DNA from: Promethearchaeota archaeon
GTDB lineage: Archaea; Asgardarchaeota; Lokiarchaeia; Sigyniarchaeales; SOKP01
Length of the DNA: 5,097 bases
Assembly: GCA_016840695.1 (NCBI GenBank)
Contig: JAEORV010000179.1
Coordinates: 1-5,097 of the forward strand
Reading direction: 5' to 3'
The notes under the pieces are model-generated. The model was not told where the DNA came from and did not search any database. It was given only the letters and a program-made list of their open reading frames with translations. This document shows positions 1 to 5,097 of the stretch, piece after piece. How positions within the stretch are numbered: the first letter of the stretch is position 1; every line of letters begins with the position of its first letter. The position numbers and the translations under genes were made by a program.

Positions 1-1
1 C

Positions 2-1123
2 AGTCCGGGAAAAAACACCTACGATCCGTCAAAATACGATAAATTTATCACCATGAATTGTTATCGAAGTGAATTTGATCCTTGGCTTGCTGAATTTGCC
101 ACAAACGCAGGAGCAGAACTTAAAACTTCCACCCTAATAAAGGGATTGTTTAAGGAAGAGGGAAAGTTTGCCGGAGTTATCGACGAAAAGGGCGAAAAAT
201 ATAAAGCGCCTATGATAATTGGAGCTGATGGGGCAATTTCTACTGTTGCAAAATCATCAGGATTACGTGATAAATGGCATTCAGAACACATTACCGTCGT
301 TCCTCAATATGATTTTCATGCGCCGAAAGAAAATATTGAAAAAGTCATGGGTGAAGAGACATTAGCAGTCTGGTGGGGAGTAAATTTTCCTGCTGCCTAT
401 CAGGCGTTTTTCAACGATGGATTCCACATTGGATTGGGAAATTGGATGACTTATTGGCAGCATAATCCCATGTATTACGTCAATAGAGTCATAAATGTAC
501 CACACATGAAAAACCTCATCAAGAGATTAGACGCTAAACCTCGAGAAGTTCAATCGCATCTATTACCATGGCTGCCATATCCAAAAAACACGCACTGCGA
601 CAATGTGATATTAATTGGAGATGCAGGAGGATTTCCTTGTCCTCTAGAAGCTGAGGGAATGTATCCTGCAATGGTAACCGGAAAAGTCGCAGCGGAAGTT
701 GCAGTAGAGGCAATATCTGCAGAAGACTATTCTAAAGCCTTTTTAAGCCAGTATGATGAACGATGGGAACATACTTCTGTTGGAAAGGAATTTGAAGACG
801 GCGACGTGTTATGGAACGTATGGAAACAACTTCCATTTCACGCAACTAACATGCAATGGTTTGTACCCTTGATGACCGAGATCATATCTGCCTTTTTCTG
901 CTGGTCAGAACCTCATGTGGTCCGGATACGTCAAATGCTTAGCGCAATAAAATCAATGCTACCAGAAGCAATGCCAACTTTGTTAGAGGATGTCGTTCCT
1001 GTGTTGATTAGAGTTCTTGGCGATAAACTCGATACCATGCTTGATCCAGGTCAGATGATGACAGCGATTCCAAAGCTCTTGAACATGCTACCGGATAAGA
1101 AAAAAAAGAGGAGGGGTGCTTAA
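2..1123 (+). CDS. fixC: FixC / geranylgeranyl-reductase-family FAD oxidoreductase, 5'-truncated by the window edge
   Basis: This is the C-terminal part of a flavoprotein of the FixC/ETF-quinone oxidoreductase/geranylgeranyl reductase superfamily. The frame is open back to base 2. The ATG at 53 has no Shine-Dalgarno motif before it and sits inside conserved sequence, so the true start, with the GxGxxG nucleotide-binding motif, lies upstream; about 100 residues are missing. Counting from the internal Met at 53, I see a family-typical RSEFDPWLAE segment (6-14), IGADGAIS (56-63, the second FAD motif) and IGDAGGFPCPLEAEGM (188-203, the FAD ribityl/pyrophosphate motif). A C-terminal part rich in aromatic and hydrophobic residues follows (about 250-345) and could sit on a membrane surface, and the tail is basic (KKKKRRGA). 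The tightly linked FixX-like ferredoxin favours a FixC-like role in passing electrons between flavin, ferredoxin and a quinone or ETF. The PLEAEGM stretch also resembles the PLTGEGI of archaeal lipid-saturating geranylgeranyl reductases, so that function stays open. The superfamily call is firm; the substrate is not. Confidence 0.82.
   Translation, partial: SPGKNTYDPSKYDKFITMNCYRSEFDPWLAEFATNAGAELKTSTLIKGLFKEEGKFAGVIDEKGEKYKAPMIIGADGAISTVAKSSGLRDKWHSEHITVVPQYDFHAPKENIEKVMGEETLAVWWGVNFPAAYQAFFNDGFHIGLGNWMTYWQHNPMYYVNRVINVPHMKNLIKRLDAKPREVQSHLLPWLPYPKNTHCDNVILIGDAGGFPCPLEAEGMYPAMVTGKVAAEVAVEAISAEDYSKAFLSQYDERWEHTSVGKEFEDGDVLWNVWKQLPFHATNMQWFVPLMTEIISAFFCWSEPHVVRIRQMLSAIKSMLPEAMPTLLEDVVPVLIRVLGDKLDTMLDPGQMMTAIPKLLNMLPDKKKKRRGA
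1108..1118 (+). promoter_or_regulatory. Strong Shine-Dalgarno site of the ferredoxin gene, inside the end of the flavoprotein gene
   Basis: GAGGAGGGGTG lies 7 bases before the ATG at 1126 and overlaps the codons for the last residues of the upstream flavoprotein. Only 2 bases separate the upstream stop (1121-1123) from this ATG. This fixes the ferredoxin start and implies co-transcription and probably coupled translation. Confidence 0.75.
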
Positions 1124-1125
1124 AC

Positions 1126-1407
1126 ATGGTGGACCTTGATAATTATGAATACGAAACCATTTCTACTCATGTTGGAGATACAGGGGATTTCATTTCGATT
1201 GACAACGAAAAGTGTAACAACTGCGGGCGCTGCCTAGTCATCTGCATAAAAAACCTGTGGAAGAAAAAAGATGGTAAGATTTATATTGTCCCCGAATATA
1301 AATCAAAATGCGTTGAGTGTGGAAGTTGCGCTCTCGTTTGTGAACCAGGAGCCATAGACTTTAGTTATCCCGCAGGAGGAACAGGAGTTGTGTACTTGAA
1401 AGGGTAA
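1126..1407 (+). CDS. fixX: FixX-like ferredoxin with two [4Fe-4S] clusters
   Basis: This 93-residue iron-sulfur protein is the likely electron partner of the flavoprotein encoded just upstream. It has two complete CxxCxxCxxxC motifs: Cys30/33/36/40 and Cys62/65/68/72, the latter followed by EPGAIDF. This arrangement predicts two [4Fe-4S] clusters. The C-terminal FSYPAGGTGVVYLKG matches the ending I recall for FixX proteins (a YPRGTFGVEFRYG-like end in E. coli FixX), which supports FixX rather than a generic clostridial ferredoxin. Classical FixX keeps only one full cluster motif, so the intact first motif is unusual for the name. There is no signal peptide or membrane segment, so the protein should be cytoplasmic. 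It is the last gene of its operon; the next gene converges from the other strand after 30 bases. Confidence 0.88.
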   Translation: MVDLDNYEYETISTHVGDTGDFISIDNEKCNNCGRCLVICIKNLWKKKDGKIYIVPEYKSKCVECGSCALVCEPGAIDFSYPAGGTGVVYLKG

Positions 1408-1424
1408 TTAAAAATTTAATATTT

Positions 1425-1431
1425 AAAAAAA
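1425..1431 (-). terminator. Candidate oligo-T terminator of the longin-like gene
   Basis: Reading the minus strand, a T7 run begins 7 bases after the stop codon of the longin-like gene (stop at 1438-1440) and is followed by more AT-only sequence. Archaeal RNA polymerase can terminate at oligo-T tracts without a hairpin. No hairpin is visible. The tract lies in the 30-base gap between the convergent genes, which is almost entirely A and T. Confidence 0.4.
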
Positions 1432-1437
1432 TAACGA

Positions 1438-1848
1438 TTAGAAGCCATCCCAGAACTTTTTTATGGGATCTTCTAATTCATCCGCTATTTCTTTTTCAAA
1501 ATTTTGAAAAATAGTGATGTCGTTGTCCCAAGAATCAAAGAACTCAACAGGATATAACCCAGTAAAGATTTCAGCTACTTTCTCCAGTTCAGGGATTATT
1601 TTTTTTTCCTTATGTTTTTTATCACTATTCGACACGAAAAACAAACTTTGTTTCTTTAATAAGTTAAATCTTTTATTGCTCATTTCAAAACTCGATAATC
1701 CCCCTTCTACGAGATTTTCAGCAAAAGAATTTAACGCACTCATGAGCCCTCCAAAAAGTTGTTCGTTTACTTTTGGATCAAAGGTTCTGTGATAAAGAGT
1801 TATGCCATCTTCCGTGAGAATCCAGAGATCTTGAATGAGTTTTGCCAT
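1438..1848 (-). CDS. Small longin/roadblock-like protein (Asgard-type), function unknown
   Basis: This is a 136-residue soluble protein with no signal peptide or membrane helix. The ATG at 1848 has AAGGA 7 bases upstream. The residue pattern predicts two strands (LIQDLWILTEDG 4-15 and ITLYHRTF 16-23), an amphipathic helix (EQLFGGLMSALNSFAENLV, 29-47), three strands (LSSFEMSN 51-58, KRFNLLKKQ 59-67, SLFFVSNSDK 68-77) and two helices (about 79-99 and 111-129). The order strand-strand-helix-strand-strand-strand-helix is that of longin/profilin-like folds, which in eukaryotes occur in small-GTPase regulators and trafficking proteins. The hydrophobic start with a DLWILTEDGITLYHR-type hairpin and the LFGGLMSALNSFA helix resemble small proteins I associate with Asgard archaea. 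The fold is inferred from pattern only; no catalytic residues are evident and no biochemical role should be assigned. It lies downstream of dnaJ on the same strand, but the 119-base gap with TATA-like sequence suggests separate transcription. Confidence 0.62.
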   Translation of the reverse strand: MAKLIQDLWILTEDGITLYHRTFDPKVNEQLFGGLMSALNSFAENLVEGGLSSFEMSNKRFNLLKKQSLFFVSNSDKKHKEKKIIPELEKVAEIFTGLYPVEFFDSWDNDITIFQNFEKEIADELEDPIKKFWDGF

Positions 1849-1886
1849 AACCTGTTCCTTTTTATTGAAATTATAGATAAAAAACA

Positions 1887-1945
1887 GTTTTATATAATAA
1901 GTATATAACTCAAAACCTATATAAATGATAATTTTACATAAAGAT
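1887..1945 (-). promoter_or_regulatory. AT-rich candidate promoter region of the longin-like gene
   Basis: On the minus strand this gap carries several TATA-box-like elements: ATTTATATA at 1926-1918, then TTATATAC near 1908-1901 and TTATATAA near 1899-1892. The first would place a transcription start near 1895 and a leader of about 45 bases ending in the Shine-Dalgarno AAGGA (1860-1856). No single box can be chosen, and the region is so AT-rich that such matches can arise by chance. Confidence 0.35.
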
Positions 1946-1967
1946 TGGTTATTCTTAAGTTAATTCT

Positions 1968-2981
1968 TTACAATCCCGTTAATTGTATTTGTTCTAAAAG
2001 TTCTTTTTGTTTCTTATTTACTTTCTTAGGAATCTTAATCTTTACTTGAATTAATAAATTTCCCCGTTTATCTGAGTTCATCAAATAAAAACCTTGATTT
2101 TTTAACCTTAAGGTTGACGAATCCTTAGTTCCTGGGGGAACTGTAACGTTAAGCGGTTTTTCTATGCCATTTACTTGAATTTTTCCACCTAAAACTGCTG
2201 TTGTAAATGGAATTTCGTGAATTAAATATATATCGTCGTCTTTTCTCTTAAACCGTGGATGACTTTTCACATGAACAGCAATATAGAGATCTCCTGCAGC
2301 CCCTCCATTCTCACCTGGCATTCCCTTCCCTTTTAGTCTTAACTTCTGATTATCGTGAACACCTCGAGGAATCTTTACAGTTAAAGTAGTTGTTTGTCCC
2401 GTGGCAGGATCTTTATATTGGACTTTCCTTTGACCTCCAGTAAACGCTTCCATAAATCCAATTTCCATGTCGTACCTGAGATCGTCTCCTTCTCTCGGGA
2501 CATTCCGATATTGTGAAGATCGAGCCCTCGTGCTCCCACCTCTGTTGGAAAAAACGTCAAATATGTCGCCTAAATCGTTAAAAAAGTCAAATCCTCCTTG
2601 TCCACCTCGTCCACTTTGACCCCCTCGCGAGCCAAAAATGTCGTTGAAATCAAAACCACCGGGATTTCCAGAGGTTGAATAATAATAGGTCGTCCCATCG
2701 GGACCACGTTGTACTCTTCCCTCTCCTGGAGAACCGCCCCATTGTTGATATGCGGATGGATCTCCCTCGACTACTCCGAATTTATCGTACATCTCCCGCT
2801 TTTTATCGTCACTCAAGATGCCGTACGCTTCGTTAATTTCCTTGAATTTTTCGCCCGTTTTTGGTTCGTCAGGATTCACATCAGGGTGATACTTTCTCGC
2901 CAATTTGCGAAACGCTCGCTTTATGTCTTCTTTACTCGCGCTCTTGTCTAATCCTAGTGTCTTATAGTAATCCTTTGCCAT
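1968..2981 (-). CDS. dnaJ: Class B (zinc-finger-less) DnaJ / Hsp40 co-chaperone
   Basis: This 337-residue J-protein delivers substrates to DnaK and stimulates its ATPase in the cytoplasm. Counting from the ATG at 2981, the J-domain spans about 1-68 with the catalytic HPD at 32-34 and the family ending [11 protein letters not shown] Gly/Phe-rich linker (about 105-150) holds two similar segments, GGFDFNDIF and [13 protein letters not shown]. Two C-terminal substrate-binding beta-domains follow (about 163-240 and 242-320), with [30 protein letters not shown] and VPPGTKDSS. The four CxxCxGxG repeats of classical DnaJ are absent; the protein has no cysteine, so it is class B like CbpA/DNAJB1. An in-frame GTG at 2987 would add two residues, but GAGG (2993-2990) sits 8 bases before the ATG and only 2 before the GTG, and MAKDYY is a typical N-terminus. 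The gene follows dnaK after 63 bases in a grpE-dnaK-dnaJ order. Confidence 0.95.
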   Translation of the reverse strand: MAKDYYKTLGLDKSASKEDIKRAFRKLARKYHPDVNPDEPKTGEKFKEINEAYGILSDDKKREMYDKFGVVEGDPSAYQQWGGSPGEGRVQRGPDGTTYYYSTSGNPGGFDFNDIFGSRGGQSGRGGQGGFDFFNDLGDIFDVFSNRGGSTRARSSQYRNVPREGDDLRYDMEIGFMEAFTGGQRKVQYKDPATGQTTTLTVKIPRGVHDNQKLRLKGKGMPGENGGAAGDLYIAVHVKSHPRFKRKDDDIYLIHEIPFTTAVLGGKIQVNGIEKPLNVTVPPGTKDSSTLRLKNQGFYLMNSDKRGNLLIQVKIKIPKKVNKKQKELLEQIQLTGL

Positions 2982-3019
2982 CCTCACATCCTCTTTTTCA
3001 TAATAGTTAATTAATATTT

Positions 3020-3038
3020 AAAAAAATTTAAAAAAAAA
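3020..3038 (-). terminator. Oligo-T tracts between dnaK and dnaJ, possible attenuating terminator
   Basis: In the 63-base gap, read on the minus strand, a T9 run (3038-3030) starts 6 bases after the dnaK stop and a T7 run (3026-3020) follows. Archaeal polymerases can release at such tracts, so part of the dnaK transcripts may end here. The next stretch includes a TTTAAATATT TATA-like motif about 25-30 bases ahead of the dnaJ leader, so a separate dnaJ promoter is possible. Both readings are inference from base composition. Confidence 0.35.
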
Positions 3039-3044
3039 TCAAAT

Positions 3045-4952
3045 TTATTCGTACTCAGCATCTACGACTCCATCATCTTGGCCAGAAGCCCTTCTGAATT
3101 GTTCAGCCTCAACTTCGTCTGGTGTTTTACCTTGATACCCGTAATTTCCTCCAGGAGGCATGTCTCCCATTCCTCCAGGTGGTGCTCCTTGAGATCCTCC
3201 TGCTCCTGGTTGTTGACCGTACATCCTGCTCGACACTTCGTGTAAAGCGTTTTGTAAATCTTCAGTGGCAGACTTGATCCTTATAGGATCTTCAGATTCC
3301 ATTGCTCCTCGCAAGGCGGAAATTTTCCCTAGTATATTATCCTTCAAATCACCGATGACCCCTTCGTTTTCTTTCATGAGTTTTTCGGTTTGATAGATTA
3401 ACGCTTCACCATGATTTTTCAACTCTGTTAACTCTCTAAATTTCTTATCATCTTCGGCGTTTCGTTCGGCTTCTCTGACTTTTTGATTAATTTCGTCTTC
3501 AGGCATCTTCGTGGAAGCCGTGATCGTGATTGACTGACTCTTGCCCGTTCCTTTGTCCTTTGCAGACACATTTAAGATTCCATTTTGATCAATATCAAAC
3601 GTCACTTCGATTTGAGGCATTCCTCTTGGTGCTGGTGGAATTCCGGTCAAGTGAAATGTTCCTAAGGTGATGTTATCTGCAGCTCTAGGTCTCTCTCCTT
3701 GTAAGACGTGAATTTCCACGGCTGGTTGGTTATCGGCAGCGGTTGAAAATGTTTCCGTCTTTTTTGTGGGTATAGTCGTGTTTCGCTCGATCAACTTGGT
3801 AAAGACACCACCTAAAGTTTCAACGCCTAGCGACAACGGTGTAACGTCTAGTAATAACAGATCTTGTACTTCGCCAGTTAGAACACCTCCTTGAACCGAA
3901 GCGCCCATCGCAACACACTCCATTGGATCAATGCTACGCTCAGGAGGTTTTCCTAAGAAATCCTCAAATCTTTTTTGAACAACAGGCATTCTCGTTGGAC
4001 CCCCAACCAGGATTACCTTGTCAACTTCTCCCTTTTGCATTCCAGCGTCTTGTAAGGCTTTCTTAATTGGAGTCTCTAACTTTTTAATAATTGGATCTAT
4101 TAATTGTTCTAATTTCGCTCTCGTTAGGGTCAAGTTCAAGTGTTTTGGTCCGGAATCAGTGGCTGTCACGTAAGGTAGATTAAGATCCGTCGAGACTGAA
4201 GTAGAAAGCTCGATTTTCGCTTTTTCACCAGCTTCTAATACTCTTTGCATTGCCATCGGATCCTTTCTCAAGTCGACGCCTTGTTCTCTCTGAAATTCAG
4301 AAACGATGTAATCCACGATCAGTTTATCCATATCGGTACCGCCTAATTGCGTATCTCCGGCAGTTGAAATCACTTCGAATACTTGATTGTCCATCTCCAT
4401 TATTGTCACGTCGAATGTTCCACCTCCCAAATCCAATACCGCAATTTTGAGACTTGCATCTTTTTTATCAAGGCCATAGGCAACGGCAGCGGCAGTGGGT
4501 TCGTTAATTAAACGCTTCACGTTTAATCCCGCGATCCTTCCCGCGTCTTTCGTTGCCTGTCTTTGATTATCGTTAAAATATGCTGGCACCGTGATGATTG
4601 CGTCGGTGACCTCTTCGCCCAAATAGGCGCTTGCGTCTTCTTTTATCTTCCTCAAGATCATTGCTGAAATTTCTTGAGGCGTGTAGTCTTTTCCATCAAT
4701 GGTTACCTTGTACGACGTGCCCATTTTCCTCTTAATTGCCGTGATTGTCTTTTCTGGATTTGATATCGCCTGCCGTCTCGCAGGTTCTCCGATTAACCTC
4801 TGTCCGTCCTTAGTAAACGCCACGACTGATGGAAATGCTTTTCCACCTAACGTATTTCCCTCGGCACTCGGGATTATAGTAGGTTTGCCGCCAATTAATA
4901 CAGCAGCTGCTGAGTTTGATGTTCCTAAGTCAATTCCTATAATTTTTCCCAT
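3045..4952 (-). CDS. dnaK: DnaK, Hsp70 molecular chaperone
   Basis: This complete 635-residue Hsp70 is a cytoplasmic ATP-dependent chaperone that binds unfolded peptides and cycles with DnaJ and GrpE. The nucleotide-binding domain (about 1-360) shows phosphate-1 IDLGTSNS (7-14), EPTAA (151-155), phosphate-2 DLGGGTFD (174-181) and the adenosine-site region [10 protein letters not shown] (314-323). The linker DLLLLDVTP (364-372) leads to the substrate-binding beta-domain (about 373-480, with [22 protein letters not shown] and [15 protein letters not shown]). An alpha-helical lid follows (about 483-575), then a Gly/Pro/Gln/Met-rich tail (about 578-605) ending [10 protein letters not shown], like bacterial-type DnaK ends. 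The segment after KRKMG (74-78) passes quickly to DYTPQEISA, so the roughly 24-residue insertion of proteobacterial DnaK is missing. GGKAFPS (36-42) matches archaeal DnaK as I recall it from Thermoplasma. The start is set by an AAGGAGT Shine-Dalgarno site. It is 30 bases downstream of grpE. Confidence 0.99.
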   Translation of the reverse strand: MGKIIGIDLGTSNSAAAVLIGGKPTIIPSAEGNTLGGKAFPSVVAFTKDGQRLIGEPARRQAISNPEKTITAIKRKMGTSYKVTIDGKDYTPQEISAMILRKIKEDASAYLGEEVTDAIITVPAYFNDNQRQATKDAGRIAGLNVKRLINEPTAAAVAYGLDKKDASLKIAVLDLGGGTFDVTIMEMDNQVFEVISTAGDTQLGGTDMDKLIVDYIVSEFQREQGVDLRKDPMAMQRVLEAGEKAKIELSTSVSTDLNLPYVTATDSGPKHLNLTLTRAKLEQLIDPIIKKLETPIKKALQDAGMQKGEVDKVILVGGPTRMPVVQKRFEDFLGKPPERSIDPMECVAMGASVQGGVLTGEVQDLLLLDVTPLSLGVETLGGVFTKLIERNTTIPTKKTETFSTAADNQPAVEIHVLQGERPRAADNITLGTFHLTGIPPAPRGMPQIEVTFDIDQNGILNVSAKDKGTGKSQSITITASTKMPEDEINQKVREAERNAEDDKKFRELTELKNHGEALIYQTEKLMKENEGVIGDLKDNILGKISALRGAMESEDPIRIKSATEDLQNALHEVSSRMYGQQPGAGGSQGAPPGGMGDMPPGGNYGYQGKTPDEVEAEQFRRASGQDDGVVDAEYE

Positions 4953-4960
4953 TTTTAATC

Positions 4961-4967
4961 ACTCCTT
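4961..4967 (-). promoter_or_regulatory. Shine-Dalgarno site of dnaK
   Basis: AAGGAGT on the minus strand lies 8 bases before the dnaK ATG, in the 30-base grpE-dnaK gap. That gap has no oligo-T tract on the coding strand and no obvious TATA box, so grpE and dnaK are probably co-transcribed from a promoter upstream of grpE, outside the window. Confidence 0.75.
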
Positions 4968-4982
4968 TTTTTTATTTTATGT

Positions 4983-5097
4983 TTAAATTTTTATTTTAGA
5001 TTTTTTTGTAATTGCGACCCGTGCGGGTCTTAAAACTTTGTTATTAAGATAATAACCCTTATCTAATTCTTCAATTATTACATTTTCAGGGAGATCG
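4983..5097 (-). CDS. grpE: GrpE, DnaK nucleotide-exchange factor, C-terminal end only
   Basis: Only the last 37 codons and the stop lie in the window; the gene enters from the right edge, and the base at 5097 is the last base of a split codon. The translation contains DLPENVIIEELDKGYYLNN followed by KVLRPARVAI, which matches the GrpE C-terminal beta-wing signature (EELQKGYLLNGRVLRPAMV-like). That wing contacts the DnaK nucleotide-binding domain to drive ADP release. A lysine-rich tail (TKKSKIKI) ends the protein. Its position 30 bases before dnaK on the same strand gives the familiar grpE-dnaK-dnaJ order. The coiled-coil dimerisation part is outside the window. Confidence 0.93.
   Translation of the reverse strand, partial: DLPENVIIEELDKGYYLNNKVLRPARVAITKKSKIKI

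Noticed and set aside
53..55. ATG at 53 as the true start of the flavoprotein
   Set aside because: The frame is open upstream to the window edge, no Shine-Dalgarno motif precedes this ATG, and the protein would lack the essential N-terminal dinucleotide-binding motif.
61..291. 76-codon minus-strand open frame within the flavoprotein gene
   Set aside because: It is antisense to conserved FAD-protein sequence and has no recognisable motif.
1514..1792. 92-codon + strand open frame opposite the longin-like gene
   Set aside because: It is Ser/Phe/Leu-rich, has no ribosome site or family motif, and is fully antisense to a better-supported gene; it is a shadow frame.
1849..1967. Possible small RNA or riboswitch in the 119-base gap between dnaJ and the longin-like gene
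   Set aside because: The sequence is almost entirely A and T with no GC-paired stem or conserved RNA element; promoter elements explain it better.
2709..2951. 80-codon + strand open frame opposite the J-domain
   Set aside because: It is a shadow of the J-domain coding sequence, with no independent motif.
4699..4986. 95-codon + strand open frame with hydrophobic stretches opposite the dnaK start
   Set aside because: Its hydrophobic look comes from reading conserved Hsp70 codons in reverse; it has no supporting ribosome site or family signature.
5016..5029. Perfect inverted repeat GACCCG-TG-CGGGTC
   Set aside because: It lies inside the grpE coding frame (codons for the RPARV region), has only a two-base loop and no following T run on the minus strand, so a terminator or operator role is unlikely.

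Overview
The window looks like chromosomal DNA from an AT-rich archaeon, most likely an Asgard (Lokiarchaeota-like) lineage. Four things suggest this. The Hsp70 has the archaeal/Gram-positive form: it lacks the N-terminal-quadrant insertion of proteobacterial DnaK and carries a GGKAFPS segment that I recall from Thermoplasma-type DnaK. Genes are preceded by clear Shine-Dalgarno motifs. Intergenic ends carry oligo-T tracts on the coding strand rather than hairpin terminators. One small protein looks like the free-standing longin/roadblock-type proteins that are abundant in Asgard archaea. The phylum assignment is inference.

Layout. On the + strand, bases 2-1407 hold the 3' part of a FixC/geranylgeranyl-reductase-family flavoprotein gene, tightly followed by a FixX-like ferredoxin with two predicted [4Fe-4S] clusters. 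The pair looks like the end of an electron-transfer operon in which a flavoprotein exchanges electrons with its own ferredoxin; fixA/fixB (ETF) partners, if present, would lie upstream of the window. On the - strand, running from the right edge leftwards, is a heat-shock chaperone cluster: the 3' end of grpE (4983-5097), dnaK (3045-4952) and a J-protein gene (1968-2981). After a 119-base AT-rich gap with TATA-like elements comes a 136-residue longin-like protein gene (1438-1848). It converges on fixX with only 30 bases between the two stop codons.

How the genes work together. GrpE (nucleotide exchange), DnaK (ATP-dependent substrate binding) and the J-protein (substrate delivery and ATPase stimulation) form a complete Hsp70 cycle. 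The J-protein is class B (no zinc finger) instead of the zinc-finger DnaJ usually found in this operon. The longin-like gene probably has its own promoter, so its link to the chaperones may be positional only. No RNA gene, mobile element, CRISPR array or long repeat was seen, and no gene-free stretch exceeds 120 bases. I did not find a convincing new multi-gene system. The most unusual items are the longin-like protein, the two-cluster FixX and the zinc-finger-less DnaJ with its odd start region.
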